From the NCBI RefSeq assembly GCF_010500835.1, contig NZ_JAAAMJ010000003.1:248001-312000 (forward strand): a stretch of DNA of 64,000 nt, in the 5' to 3' direction. Below are positions 9,183 through 20,885 of this stretch, one piece after another. The position numbers and the translations under genes are program-made. The stretch's first letter is position 1. Each line of letters opens with the position of its first letter. The notes beneath the pieces were generated by a model. That model was not told where the DNA came from, made no database searches, and saw only the letters and a list, made by a program, of their open reading frames with translations. This DNA is from Aurantimonas aggregata. GTDB taxonomy: Bacteria; Pseudomonadota; Alphaproteobacteria; Rhizobiales; Rhizobiaceae.

Positions 9183-10195
9183 CTATCGTCGGCGCGATCC
9201 TGCGCAACCACGCGTCCCATCTCCGACAGGGATCCGCGGCGCCGTCGCGCCTCGCTCGGGCTCGATCCGTACGCCGCGCGAAAGCTGCGCGAGAAATGCC
9301 CGGCGCTGGAAAACCCCGTCGCGTAGGCGATCTCGGCAAGGCGCAGCGGGCTTTCATGCAGCAGGCGCTTCGCATGGTCCAGCCGGACGCGCCGGTAGGC
9401 TTCGGAGAAGGACATTGCCCGGTGCTGCGCGAACAGCCGGTCCACGTGGCGCGGCGAGACGCCCGCGAGACGCGCCATCGCCGCGCGGGACAGCGGCGTT
9501 TCGATATTCGCCTCCATCGCGGCCAGCACCGTCACCAGCGCCGGATGGTGGACGCCGTATCGCTCGGCCAGCGAAGCCCGTTGCGGCCCCGCGGCTTCCC
9601 CAACGTCGGCATGGAGAAACCAGTCGGAGACGCGACGGGCGAAATCCGCCCCCATCCGCGCGGCGATCAGCGCATGCATCATGTCGAGTGGCGCGACGCC
9701 GCCGCCGCAGGTCAGCCGGTCCCGATCGATGACGAAGCGGGCCTGCTCGGGCATCAGGTCGGGAAAGGCCTCGCGCAGCGCCGGCGCGTGCTCCCAATGG
9801 ATGGTGAAACGTCGCCCGGCGAGCAGCCCGGCTGCCGCGAGCACATAAGGCCCGCCCGAGATGCCGCCGATCGACACACCCTCGCTGGCGACCGCGCGCA
9901 AGGCCGCGTGCACGGCCGGGCGGTGCCAGTCTTCCGGTGAGCCGCCGGCGCAGACGAACAGCGTGTCGAGCCCGCTGCCGCGCGCCGGCAGGGCCGCTGC
10001 CGGAACCGTCGCGGTGCCCGAGGACGGCACCGCGGCCGGCGTCTCGGCGAAGGCGCATATCTCGTAGAGCGGGCGCCCGGCAATCAGATTGGCCGCCCGG
10101 AACGGCTCGCTGGCCGCCGCGAAGGACATCAGGGCGAAGCCGGGGAGGAGGAGAAAGCCGATGCGCCGGACCGGCGCGTCTTTCGAAGAGCGCAT
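9179..10195 (-). CDS. glxA: GlxA-family AraC-type regulator with DJ-1/PfpI-like domain
   Basis: 338 aa. Residues ~8-190 form a DJ-1/PfpI-like (class I GATase-like) ligand domain starting RIGFLLLPGFALMSFAAASEP and including the SIGGISGGPYVLAAAGLL nucleophile-elbow region. Residues ~220-325 form two AraC helix-turn-helix motifs (MARLAGVSPRHVDRLFAQH, LAEIAYATGFSSAGHFSRSFRAAYG). GlxA-type regulators accompany glxBCD in rhizobia, and relatives sense betaine, arginine or methylated amines. It is divergent from mgdA, with 94 bp between the starts, and overlaps the XRE-cupin gene by four bases. It is the best candidate for activator of mgdABCD. Confidence 0.85.
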   Translation of the reverse strand: MRSSKDAPVRRIGFLLLPGFALMSFAAASEPFRAANLIAGRPLYEICAFAETPAAVPSSGTATVPAAALPARGSGLDTLFVCAGGSPEDWHRPAVHAALRAVASEGVSIGGISGGPYVLAAAGLLAGRRFTIHWEHAPALREAFPDLMPEQARFVIDRDRLTCGGGVAPLDMMHALIAARMGADFARRVSDWFLHADVGEAAGPQRASLAERYGVHHPALVTVLAAMEANIETPLSRAAMARLAGVSPRHVDRLFAQHRAMSFSEAYRRVRLDHAKRLLHESPLRLAEIAYATGFSSAGHFSRSFRAAYGSSPSEARRRRGSLSEMGRVVAQDRADDR

Positions 10196-10289
10196 GTCCT
10201 ATGGGTAACGGATTCGGTCCCTTTTATGCAAGCAATCCGGCGCGGCGCGGCGCAAAGCTCGACCGTCGCAGCCTCCGACGGGACCGTCC
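10196..10289 (+). promoter_or_regulatory. glxA-mgdABCD divergent promoter region
   Basis: 94 bp between divergent starts. It must hold promoters for both directions. A weak -24/-12-like match, CGGTCCCTTTTATGCA, lies at 10215-10230 with GG and GC correctly spaced, but the rest of the -24 element is poor. No clear palindrome was seen. Confidence 0.45.
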
Positions 10290-11540
10290 ATGCGCTATTC
10301 CGCCCTGTCCATCCTCCGCCACGGGTTACGCGGCAATCGCGACTGGCAGGCCGCCTGGCGCAACCCGGCGCCGAAGCCGGCCTACGACGTCGTCATCGTC
10401 GGGGGCGGCGGCCACGGGCTCGCCACCGCCTACTACCTCGCCAAGGAATACGGCGTCCGCAACGTCGCTGTTCTCGAAAAAGGCTGGCTCGGCGCCGGCA
10501 ATATCGGCCGCAACACGACGATCATCCGCTCGAACTACCTCTTGCCCGGCAACAACCCGTTCTACGAGCTGTCGCTGAAGCTCTGGGAAGGGCTGGAGCA
10601 GGACTTCAACTACAACGCCATGGTCTCGCAGCGCGGGGTCATCAATCTCTTCCACTCCGACGCGCAGCGAGACGCCTATGCGCGGCGCGGCAATGCCATG
10701 CGCCTGCACGGCGTCGACGCCGAGCTGATCGACGCCGAAGTGCTGCGCGCCCGGCTGCCCTATCTCGATTTCGACAATGCCCGCTTTCCGATCAAGGGGG
10801 CGCTCGTCCAGCCGCGCGGCGGCACGGTGCGCCATGATGCGGTGGCCTGGGGCTACGCGCGCGGCGCCGACCGGCTCGGCGTCGACGTGATCCAGCACTG
10901 CGAGGTGACCGGCATCAGGCGCGAGAACGGCCGGATATCAGGCGTCGAGACGAGCAAAGGCTTCATCGGCGCCGGCAAGCTGGCGCTCGCCACCGCCGGC
11001 CATTCTTCGCGCACCGCCGCCATGGTCGACATGGTGCTGCCGCTGGAGAGCCACGTCCTGCAGGCCTTCGTGTCGGAGGGGCTGAAACCCTTCATCGACA
11101 ATGTCGTGACCTTCGGCGCCGGGCATTTCTACGTGTCGCAGTCCGACAAGGGCGGTCTGGTCTTCGGCGGCGACATCGACGGCTACAATTCCTATGCCCA
11201 GCGCGGCAATCTCGCCACCGTCGAGCATGTCGCCGAGGCCGGCGTCGCGATGATCCCCGGCCTGTCCAAGCTGCGGGTGCTGCGCTCCTGGGGCGGGGTG
11301 ATGGACATGTCGATGGACGGCTCGCCGATCATCGACCGCACCCATATCGACAATCTCTATCTCAACGCCGGCTGGTGCTATGGCGGCTTCAAGGCGACGC
11401 CGGCCTCCGGTCTCTGCTTCGCCCATCTGATCGCGCGCGACGAGCCGCACGAGACGGCGCGCGCCTTCCGGCTCGACCGCTTCCGGCGCGGTTATCTGAT
11501 CGATGAAAAGGGCCAGGGCGCCCAGCCGAACCTGCATTGA
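10290..11540 (+). CDS. mgdA: N-methylglutamate dehydrogenase subunit A (SoxB-like FAD subunit)
   Basis: 416 aa, homologous to the beta subunit of heterotetrameric sarcosine oxidase. The FAD-binding Rossmann motif is DVVIVGGGGHGLATAYYLA at ~32-50, followed by GAGNIGRNTTIIRSNYL, the region that positions flavin. Later motifs are SWGGVMDMSMDGSPIID and GWCYGGFKATPASG. In the NMG pathway this complex oxidises N-methylglutamate to glutamate and a C1 unit. Sarcosine oxidase cannot be excluded by sequence, but the neighbouring mgsABC-gmaS genes favour N-methylglutamate. First gene of a tight four-gene plus-strand operon. Confidence 0.83.
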   Translation: MRYSALSILRHGLRGNRDWQAAWRNPAPKPAYDVVIVGGGGHGLATAYYLAKEYGVRNVAVLEKGWLGAGNIGRNTTIIRSNYLLPGNNPFYELSLKLWEGLEQDFNYNAMVSQRGVINLFHSDAQRDAYARRGNAMRLHGVDAELIDAEVLRARLPYLDFDNARFPIKGALVQPRGGTVRHDAVAWGYARGADRLGVDVIQHCEVTGIRRENGRISGVETSKGFIGAGKLALATAGHSSRTAAMVDMVLPLESHVLQAFVSEGLKPFIDNVVTFGAGHFYVSQSDKGGLVFGGDIDGYNSYAQRGNLATVEHVAEAGVAMIPGLSKLRVLRSWGGVMDMSMDGSPIIDRTHIDNLYLNAGWCYGGFKATPASGLCFAHLIARDEPHETARAFRLDRFRRGYLIDEKGQGAQPNLH

Positions 11541-11550
11541 GGAGACCGCG

Positions 11551-11823
11551 ATGGCCAGTCTGATACGCTGCCCGCATTGCGGGGCGCGCCCGAGGGAAGA
11601 ATTCACCGTGAGGGGTGCTGCCCTTGCCCGCCCGGCACCCGAAGCCGGCGAGGCGGCGTGGTACGCCTATGTCTATCTGCGCGAGAACCCGCGCGGCCCC
11701 CATGCCGAGCACTGGCACCATTCGGCCGGCTGCCGCCGCTGGCTGGTAGTGACGCGCGACACCGCCACCCACGAGACGCTCGGCGTCGCGGATGCCGCCG
11801 CCGCGGTGGAGCAGACCCGATGA
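11551..11823 (+). CDS. mgdB: N-methylglutamate dehydrogenase subunit B (SoxD-like)
   Basis: 90 aa, like the delta subunit of sarcosine oxidase. MASLIRCPHCGARPREEF holds the first half of the zinc site, and the later HWHHSAGCRRWLVVTRDT the second. The subunit is a small zinc-binding structural protein at the complex interface. The start at 11551 has GAGGAG close upstream; the earlier in-frame start at 11503 overlaps mgdA and lacks this. Its stop overlaps the mgdC start (ATGA). Confidence 0.85.
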   Translation: MASLIRCPHCGARPREEFTVRGAALARPAPEAGEAAWYAYVYLRENPRGPHAEHWHHSAGCRRWLVVTRDTATHETLGVADAAAAVEQTR

Positions 11824-14744
11824 CCGCCCATCGTCTCCCACAGGGCGGGCGGATCGACCGCTCCCGCACGCTGTCCTTCAGCTTCGACGGCAAGATCCTG
11901 ACCGGCCATCCCGGCGATACGCTGGCCTCCGCTCTGATGGCGAACGGCCGGCTGGTGATGGGCCGCTCCTTCAAGTACCACCGCCCGCGCGGGCCGGTGA
12001 CGGCGGGCGCGGCCGAGCCCAACGCGCTGGTGACGCTCGGCACGGGCGGTCGGCGCCAGCCCAACACCCGCGCCACGATGGTCGAGCTCCACGACGGCCT
12101 CGTCGCCGAGAGCCAGAATTGCTGGCCGTCGCTCGACCACGATATCGGCGCGCTGAACGGGCTCCTGTCGCCGTTCCTCTCCGCCGGCTTCTACTACAAG
12201 ACCTTCATGTGGCCGGCCGCCTTCTGGGAAAAGGTCTACGAGCCGCTGATCCGTCGCGCCGCCGGCCTCGGCCGGGCCGGCTACGAGGCGGACCCCGATA
12301 CCTACGAAAAGCTCTGGGCGCATTGCGACCTGCTGGTGGTCGGTGCCGGGCCGGCCGGCCTTGCCGCGGCGCTGACCGCCGGCCGCGCCGGCGCCGAGGT
12401 GATCCTCGCCGACGAGAACCCGCAAGCCGGAGGCACGCTGGTCGGCGATGTTTCCCGTGAATCATGGTTGCGCGCGACGCTGGCCGAGCTGGATAGCCTG
12501 CCGAACGTGCGTGTGATGGCCCGCACGACGGCCTTCGGCTGGTACGATGACATGGTGTTCGGCGCGGTCGAGCAGGTCGGCGCCGGCCAGCCCGCCGAGC
12601 GGCTCTGGCGCATCGCCGCGCGCCGCGCCGTGCTCGCCACCGGCGCCGAGGAGCGCCCGCTGGTGTTCGGCGGCAACGATCTGCCTGGCGTGATGACCGC
12701 CGACGCCATGGTCGCCTACGCCCGCCGCCATGGCGTCGCCGCCGGCCGCCGCGTCGCGGTCTTCGCCAGTTCCGGCGCCGGCGCGCGCGCCGCCGAGGCC
12801 CTGGAGGCTGCCGGGGTCGACGTCGTGGCGCTGATCGACGCCCGCGCCGAGGCCGAAACGCCAGCAGTCCACGCCCGCATCCTCAAGGGCGCGATGGTCG
12901 CGGGCGTAAGTGGGAACAAGGAAGTGCGCTCGCTGCTGGTACGCCGTGCCGACGGGCGCGAGGAAACGATCGAGGCCGATGCGCTGGCGATGTCGGGCGG
13001 CTTCAGCCCGCGCATCCATCTCGCCTGCCATCGCGGCGGCAAGCCCCGCTGGAGCGAGGCGCATGGCGCCTTCCTGGCGCCGGAAGCGCTCGGTGCGCTG
13101 TCCCTGGCGGGCTCCGCGAACGGCGCCTGGCGGTTGTCCGACTGCCTCGCCGAGGGCGGCCGCGCCGCATCGAGCGCGCTGGAGGGGCTTGGCATCAATG
13201 CCGCACTTCCCGATTTCGGCGCGATGGAGGAAGGCCCCGACCCGGCGCCGGCGCGCAGGCTCTGTCAGGTGTCGAATCCCAGGGGCAAGGCCTTCGTCGA
13301 CTTCCAGAACGACGTGCATCTGCGCGATCTCGGCCTTGCGGTCCGCGAGGGCTTTTCGCATGTCGAACTCGCCAAGCGCTACACCACCACCGGCATGGCC
13401 ACCGACCAGGGCAAGCTGTCCAACGTCAACGCCATCGGCATCCTTGCCGAGGCACGGGGCGTCTCGCCGGCCGAGATCGGCACCACCACCTTCCGCCCGT
13501 TCTACACGCCGGTCTCCTTCGGCGCGCTGACAGGCTCGGCCCGGGGTGAGCATTTCAGCCCGGTGCGCCGCTCGCCGCTGCATGGCTGGGCGGAGAAGAA
13601 TGGCGCGCGCTTCGTGGAAGCCGGTTTGTGGCATCGCTCGGCCTTCTTCCCACGCGACGGCGAGACGACCTGGCGGAAAAGCGTCGACCGGGAGGTGCGC
13701 ACAGTGCGCGAAGCGGCCGGGCTCTGCGACGTGTCGACGCTCGGCAAGATCGAGATCTTCGGGCCGGATGCCGCCGAGTTCCTCAACCGTGTCTACTGCA
13801 ACGCCTTCCTCAAGCTGCCCGTCGGCAAGGCCCGCTACGGGGTGATGCTGCGCGAGGACGGCCATGTTTACGACGACGGCACGACCAGCCGGCTCGCACC
13901 GGAGCATTTCATCATGACCACGACGACGGCGCTCGCCGCCGGCGTCCTTACCCATCTGGAATATTGTGCGCAGGTGCTCTGGCCGGAACTTGCGGTCGCC
14001 ATGGCGTCGGCCACCGACCAGTGGGCGCAGATGGCGCTGGCCGGGCCGAAATCCCGGACGATCCTTCAGGGCATCGTCGACATCGACCTTTCCGACGAAG
14101 CCGTGCCCTTCATGGCCGCGCGCGAAGTCACGCTGTTCGGCGGGCGGCTGGAAGGGCGGCTCTTCCGCATCTCCTTCTCGGGGGAACTGGCCTACGAGAT
14201 CGCCGTGCCCGCCGGCCATGGCGAGGCGCTCGCCGACGCGATCATGGCGGCGGGGGCGCCGCACGGCGTCTGCGCCTATGGCACCGAGGCCCTCGGCGTG
14301 CTGCGCATCGAAAAGGGCCACGTCACCCACGCCGAAATCAACGGCACGGTGACGCCGGCCGACCTCGGCATGGGCCGCATGGTGTCGCAGACCAAGGTGG
14401 ATTTCATCGGCAAGCACATGCTGGGCCGCGAAGGCCTGGTCGCGCCGGACCGGCCGCGCCTCGTCGGTATCAGGCCGCTCGATCCGGCACAGAGCTTCAA
14501 GACCGGCTCCCATATCCTCGCCAAGGGCGCCGAAGCGACGCTCGAGAACGACGAGGGCTACGTCACCTCTTCCTGCTTCTCGCCACATGTCGGCTCGACC
14601 ATCGGCCTGGCTCTCGTCAAGCGCGGCGCCGAGCGGCATGGCGAGGAGGTGCTGGCCTGGAATGCGCTGGCCGGCGAGTTCACGCCGGCGCTGCTGGTCG
14701 ATCCGGTCTTCGTCGATCCCGAGAACAGGAAGCTCCATGGCTGA
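11820..14744 (+). CDS. mgdC: N-methylglutamate dehydrogenase subunit C (SoxA-like)
   Basis: 974 aa, like the alpha subunit of sarcosine oxidase. Domains in order: an Fer2-like fold without cluster cysteines (~15-100, FDGKILTGHPGDTLASALMA), an NAD-binding disulfide-oxidoreductase domain starting VVGAGPAGLAAALTAG at ~168, a linker A3 domain, and a GCV_T aminomethyltransferase-like folate-binding half (~590-970). GCV_T motifs include VCDVSTLGKIEIFGP-like and GALGVLRIEKGHV-type segments. The folate domain suggests the methyl carbon is released as formaldehyde and/or trapped on tetrahydrofolate. Start overlaps mgdB by four bases, end overlaps mgdD by eight. Full family length. Confidence 0.85.
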   Translation: MTAHRLPQGGRIDRSRTLSFSFDGKILTGHPGDTLASALMANGRLVMGRSFKYHRPRGPVTAGAAEPNALVTLGTGGRRQPNTRATMVELHDGLVAESQNCWPSLDHDIGALNGLLSPFLSAGFYYKTFMWPAAFWEKVYEPLIRRAAGLGRAGYEADPDTYEKLWAHCDLLVVGAGPAGLAAALTAGRAGAEVILADENPQAGGTLVGDVSRESWLRATLAELDSLPNVRVMARTTAFGWYDDMVFGAVEQVGAGQPAERLWRIAARRAVLATGAEERPLVFGGNDLPGVMTADAMVAYARRHGVAAGRRVAVFASSGAGARAAEALEAAGVDVVALIDARAEAETPAVHARILKGAMVAGVSGNKEVRSLLVRRADGREETIEADALAMSGGFSPRIHLACHRGGKPRWSEAHGAFLAPEALGALSLAGSANGAWRLSDCLAEGGRAASSALEGLGINAALPDFGAMEEGPDPAPARRLCQVSNPRGKAFVDFQNDVHLRDLGLAVREGFSHVELAKRYTTTGMATDQGKLSNVNAIGILAEARGVSPAEIGTTTFRPFYTPVSFGALTGSARGEHFSPVRRSPLHGWAEKNGARFVEAGLWHRSAFFPRDGETTWRKSVDREVRTVREAAGLCDVSTLGKIEIFGPDAAEFLNRVYCNAFLKLPVGKARYGVMLREDGHVYDDGTTSRLAPEHFIMTTTTALAAGVLTHLEYCAQVLWPELAVAMASATDQWAQMALAGPKSRTILQGIVDIDLSDEAVPFMAAREVTLFGGRLEGRLFRISFSGELAYEIAVPAGHGEALADAIMAAGAPHGVCAYGTEALGVLRIEKGHVTHAEINGTVTPADLGMGRMVSQTKVDFIGKHMLGREGLVAPDRPRLVGIRPLDPAQSFKTGSHILAKGAEATLENDEGYVTSSCFSPHVGSTIGLALVKRGAERHGEEVLAWNALAGEFTPALLVDPVFVDPENRKLHG

Positions 14745-15294
14745 TCTCGCCCCCGCCGCCCGCCCGGTCCTGGCCTTCGCGCCGCTCGGGACGCCGGAAA
14801 CGCCGCTGCGCCTCGTCGCGCTGCCCGAGGGCCGGGTGATCCACGCCCTCGCCACGGTGCGGGGTCTCGATCTCACCGACCGTCTCGCCGTCATCGCCGG
14901 CGATGCGCCCTTCGCCGTGCGCGCCTATGCGCCCGGCCAGTGGTTTCTCGTGGAGGACACACCGCTGGCGCCGGGCGATCTTGCCCGATTGGCCGAACAG
15001 GTCACCGGCCAGCTGGCGCTGTCCGACCAGAGCCATGGCCGCGTTCGCCTGTCGATCGAAGGACCGGCGGCCCGGCATCTCCTCGCCAAGGGGACGGGCG
15101 TCAATCTCGGTGAATCGGCCTTCCCGGTCGGCCACTCGGCGCCGACGCTCTACGGCCATGTCGGCATCCACCTCACCCGGACGGCGCCGGAGCGCTACGA
15201 ACTCCTCGTGCTGCGCAGCTTTGCCGTCGATCTCTGGGAACAGCTGGCGAAGGGCGGCGCCGAATTTCTGGGGACGGGTTCAGCCGCGCACTGA
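14737..15294 (+). CDS. mgdD: N-methylglutamate dehydrogenase subunit D (SoxG-like)
   Basis: 185 aa, like the gamma subunit of sarcosine oxidase, which has a fold related to GCV_T. Recognisable segments are DLTDRLAVIAGDAPFAVRAYAPGQWFLVED, here read as two parts, and ALSDQSHGRVRLSIEGPAARHLLAKG. Its ATG lies eight bases before the end of mgdC. It closes the operon, and only 14 bp separate it from the convergent TetR gene. No hairpin terminator was seen in that gap. Confidence 0.82.
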   Translation: MADLAPAARPVLAFAPLGTPETPLRLVALPEGRVIHALATVRGLDLTDRLAVIAGDAPFAVRAYAPGQWFLVEDTPLAPGDLARLAEQVTGQLALSDQSHGRVRLSIEGPAARHLLAKGTGVNLGESAFPVGHSAPTLYGHVGIHLTRTAPERYELLVLRSFAVDLWEQLAKGGAEFLGTGSAAH

Positions 15295-15308
15295 CGCTTC
15301 GCGGCAGG

Positions 15309-15974
15309 TCAGCGTGTCCGGTCCGCCATCAGGAAAGTCAGCACCACGTCGACGACGTGGACGCGCCGCGCCGCGAGCCAGTCCGGGGCGCCGAGGTCGC
15401 GCTTGAACATCACCGACAGCGTATCGCGCTGGGCGAGATGGATGATGCACAGCGACCGGATGGTCACGTAGAGCTGCGGCGGATCGATCTCTATCCGGAA
15501 GTCGCCGCTCGCACGGCCACGACGCAGCAGATCCTCGATCGTCTCCACCAGCGGCAGCGCCGAATCCGAGACGGCGGGCAGGTTCCGCACGAAGCGGCCA
15601 TGGGCCATGTTCTCGTTGCGGATCATCGCGACGAATTGCGGGTTGTCGCGCAGATAGTCGAAGGTGAACTCGACGAGGCGCCGCATCCCGTCGGCCGGGG
15701 GGAGCGCTCCGAGATCCAGCTGGCGTTCGAGGACGCGGATGCCGGCATAGGTGTCGGCCAAGGCTGTGAGGTAGAGCTCCTCCTTGCCGCCGAAATAGCG
15801 ATAGATCATCTGGATGTTGGCCTCGGCGGCCCTGGCGATCTGGTCGATCCGCGCGCCGGCGAACCCGTGCTCGGCGAACGCCGCCTTGCCCGCATCGAGA
15901 ATCCGCTGGCGGGTGGCCGCGGCGTCCCGCTTGCGCGGCGGCCTGGCATCGATGGTCGTGTCATCCTTGGCCAG
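15309..15974 (-). CDS. TetR-family regulator lacking a canonical start codon
   Basis: The frame encodes a complete TetR protein. The DNA-binding domain reads RQRILDAGKAAFAEHGFAG, then ARIDQIARAAEANIQMIYRYF, followed by a ligand domain to the stop at 15309. The only ATG in frame (15809) falls inside the recognition helix and would delete most of the HTH. Between that ATG and the upstream in-frame stop at 15987-15989 there is no ATG, GTG or TTG. The coordinates given use a CTG (15974) as the most plausible rare start. Alternatives are a frameshift or sequence error, since an ATG just upstream (near 16013) lies in another frame. An inverted repeat GCAC-N6-GTGC at 15999-16012 could be its operator. 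Confidence 0.6.
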   Translation of the reverse strand: MAKDDTTIDARPPRKRDAAATRQRILDAGKAAFAEHGFAGARIDQIARAAEANIQMIYRYFGGKEELYLTALADTYAGIRVLERQLDLGALPPADGMRRLVEFTFDYLRDNPQFVAMIRNENMAHGRFVRNLPAVSDSALPLVETIEDLLRRGRASGDFRIEIDPPQLYVTIRSLCIIHLAQRDTLSVMFKRDLGAPDWLAARRVHVVDVVLTFLMADRTR

Positions 15975-16143
15975 ATCGGCAGTCCTTCACGGCGGTTGGC
16001 ACCCGATCGTGCATTTTAAGCAGGCACCTGACCCTTCCTTAGCCATCGACGCTCCGTGGCGAAAGCCGGTCGCCGGCCTTCGGCTTCATCTCACAAGTAA
16101 TAATTTCCTTGCATAGCAGGCGCCGGCCCTGCCGGCCGGCGAT

Positions 16144-16159
16144 TGGCCTGCTTCTTGCA
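16144..16159 (+). promoter_or_regulatory. Likely sigma-54 promoter of the Liv/amidohydrolase operon
   Basis: TGGCCTGCTTCTTGCA has the -24 GG (16145-16146) and -12 GC (16157-16158) at the exact 12-base register, with TGGC and TTGCA matching the consensus. Transcription would start near 16170, about 48 bases before the start of the binding-protein gene. This would tie the operon to nitrogen control. It is sequence-based only. Confidence 0.65.
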
Positions 16160-16217
16160 AAGCCGTTTCCATGGGCGCTCGGGCGCACCATCCATTCAAC
16201 GGCAAGGGAGCGTCGAG

Positions 16218-17402
16218 ATGACCGTCAACCGATCCAGCATTCTGGCCAGGCTGCTCGCGGCCGGTACTGCCGCCTGGGCGATCGCCGCACCAGCACAGGC
16301 CGCCGATCCGATCAAGATCGGCCATGTCGCGGCGCTCTCGGGTGCCTCCGCCCAGTCCGGCGAGGCGATCACCCGCGGCCTGAAGATCGCCATCGACGAG
16401 ATCAACGAGGACGGCGGCCTGCTTGATGGACGCATGCTCGAACTCGTCCAGCGCGACGACCAGTCGACGCCGCCGCGCGGCCTCATCGCGGCGCGCGAGC
16501 TGATCGACAGCGAAGGCGTCGCGGCGTTCTTCGGCGGCATCGACTCGCCCGTCTCGCTGGCCATCGCGCCGCTCGCCAACCAGACCGAGACGCCCTTCGT
16601 CGCCGTCTGGGCCGCAGCGACCGGCATCACCCGCAACGGCGCCAACCCCAATTTCGTCTTCCGGGTCTCGGCCGTCGACGCCCTGGTCGACGTGAAGCTG
16701 CTCGACTACGCCAGCGATAAGTTCGGCGCCGCGAAGATCGGGCTGATGCTGATCAACAATCCCTGGGGCCAGTCCAACGAGGAAGGGCTGGAGGCCGCCG
16801 ACGCCGAGAACGACGCGGTCGAGATCGTCGGCGTCGAGAAGTTCGAGGCCGCGGACGTCGACATGACGCCGCAGCTGATGCGGCTGCAGGCGGCGGGCGC
16901 CGAGGCGATCGTGCTGGTCGTCAACGCGCCTCCGGGCGCGCAGGTGATGAAGTCGCGCGAGCGCATGGGCTGGGACGTGCCGGTGGTGTCGCACTGGGGC
17001 ATCTCGGGCGGGCGCTTTCCCGAACTCGCTGGCCCGACGGCCGGTGACGCGCATTTCGTCCAGACCTATTCCTTCTTCGGCGAGCTCGGCACCGTCGGCG
17101 ACGCCTTCATGCAGAAGCTGATGGCGGCCTACCCGGAGATCACCGGGCCGCAGGACATCTTCTCGCCCGTGGGCACCGCCAACGCCTATGACGCCATGCA
17201 TCTCGTCGCCCAGGCGATCGAGCAGGCGGGCTCGACCGAGGGCGATGCCATCCGCGTGGCGCTCGAAAATCTCGAGACGCCCTATGAGGGGCTGATCAAG
17301 ACCTACGACAAGCCGTTCTCGGCCGAGGAGCACGATGCGCTGGGGGCGGACGACTACATCATGGTCCGCTACGACGGCGACCAGGTCGTTCCCACGGAGT
17401 GA
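16218..17402 (+). CDS. Liv-type ABC transporter substrate-binding protein
   Basis: 394 aa periplasmic protein. The first ~28 residues form a Sec signal peptide ending in APAQAADP. The mature part is a type I periplasmic-binding fold of the Leu/Ile/Val family (DPIKIGHVAALSGASAQSGEA, DDQSTPPRGLIAARELIDSEGV, GTANAYDAMHLVAQAIEQAG). The start is chosen at 16218, with GGGAG upstream, because the longer frame from 16143 would bury the signal peptide. Directly downstream are the permease and a fused permease-ATPase, then catabolic hydrolases. The ligand is probably a heterocyclic or amide nitrogen compound, not an amino acid. This is inferred from the operon. Confidence 0.85.
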   Translation: MTVNRSSILARLLAAGTAAWAIAAPAQAADPIKIGHVAALSGASAQSGEAITRGLKIAIDEINEDGGLLDGRMLELVQRDDQSTPPRGLIAARELIDSEGVAAFFGGIDSPVSLAIAPLANQTETPFVAVWAAATGITRNGANPNFVFRVSAVDALVDVKLLDYASDKFGAAKIGLMLINNPWGQSNEEGLEAADAENDAVEIVGVEKFEAADVDMTPQLMRLQAAGAEAIVLVVNAPPGAQVMKSRERMGWDVPVVSHWGISGGRFPELAGPTAGDAHFVQTYSFFGELGTVGDAFMQKLMAAYPEITGPQDIFSPVGTANAYDAMHLVAQAIEQAGSTEGDAIRVALENLETPYEGLIKTYDKPFSAEEHDALGADDYIMVRYDGDQVVPTE

Positions 17403-17486
17403 CGCGGCCAGCGACCCGGCGGGGGACGTCCTCGCCGGTCCTGTCGCCGGCATCAGGGTTCCCCGCACAAGCATCGAAGCATCACG

Positions 17487-18358
17487 ATGATCTTTCTCTC
17501 CGCCCTCGTCACCGGGCTGGGGCTCGGCAGCATGTACGGGCTGCTCGCCCTCGGCTTCTACGTCACCTACGTCGTCTCCCGGACGGTCAATTTCGCCCAG
17601 GGATCGACGATGATGCTGGGGGCGGTGCTGACCTTCACCCTGACGGTGACGCTCGGCTGGCCCTCGCCGGTCGCGATCGTCTGCGCGCTCGCGGCCTGCG
17701 CTGCCTGGGGGCTCGTCGTCGAGCGGATCGCCGTGCGGCCCTTCGTGCGGCGCGGTTCCGACGCCTGGCTGATGGCGACGGTGGCGCTCGGCATCGTCAT
17801 CGACAATGTCGTGCTGTTCACCTTCGGCCGCGATCCGCGCGGCATGCCGCCGACGGCGCTCGTCACCGAGACCGTCGACGTCGCGGGCGTGCGCGTCCAG
17901 CTGCAGCAGATCCTGATCCCGCTGGTCGGCATCGGCATCGCCGTCGCCTTCACGCTTCTCGCAAGGCGGACCAGACAGGGCCTGGCGATGATGGCAGTGG
18001 TCCAGAACACCGCCGCGGCCCGGCTGATGGGCATCAATACGGAAGCCGCGGTATCTGCGGCCTTCATCCTGTCCGGCCTCTTTGCCGGCATGGCCGGCAT
18101 CCTGATCGCGCCGCTGTTCACGATCTCCTCGACGATGGGCACGCTGTTCGGCATCAAGGCCTTCGCCGTGGCGATCCTCGGCGGCATCACCAACCCCTGG
18201 GGCGTGATGTGCGCCGGGCTGCTCTACGGCGTCGCCGAGGCGATGATCACCGCCAGCTTCGGCTCGACCTACACGCAGATCGCCGCCTTCTCGCTGGTCA
18301 TCGTGGCGCTCGCCGTCCGGCCGGACGGGCTGTTCGGCCGCGCGGAGGTGAAGAAGGT

Positions 18359-18362
<4 letters not shown>
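17487..18362 (+). CDS. Liv-type ABC transporter permease (LivH-like)
   Basis: 291 aa inner-membrane permease with about eight hydrophobic helices. LivH hallmarks are GSMYGLLALGFYVTYVVSRTVNFAQG near the N-terminus (in two parts) and GLFAGMAGILIAPLF in the middle. The cytoplasmic coupling loop is near AVVQNTAAARLMGINTEA. It ends in a TTGA overlap with the next gene. Confidence 0.88.
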
Positions 18363-20854
<2,492 letters not shown>

Positions 20855-20885
20855 CCGACGCTCAAGGCCAGGGGAAACCGAACGC

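Noticed and set aside
10290-15294. Heterotetrameric sarcosine oxidase as the name for the SoxBDAG-like genes
   Set aside because: Sequence alone allows it, but linkage with gmaS and mgsABC makes N-methylglutamate dehydrogenase more likely. Kept as an alternative only.
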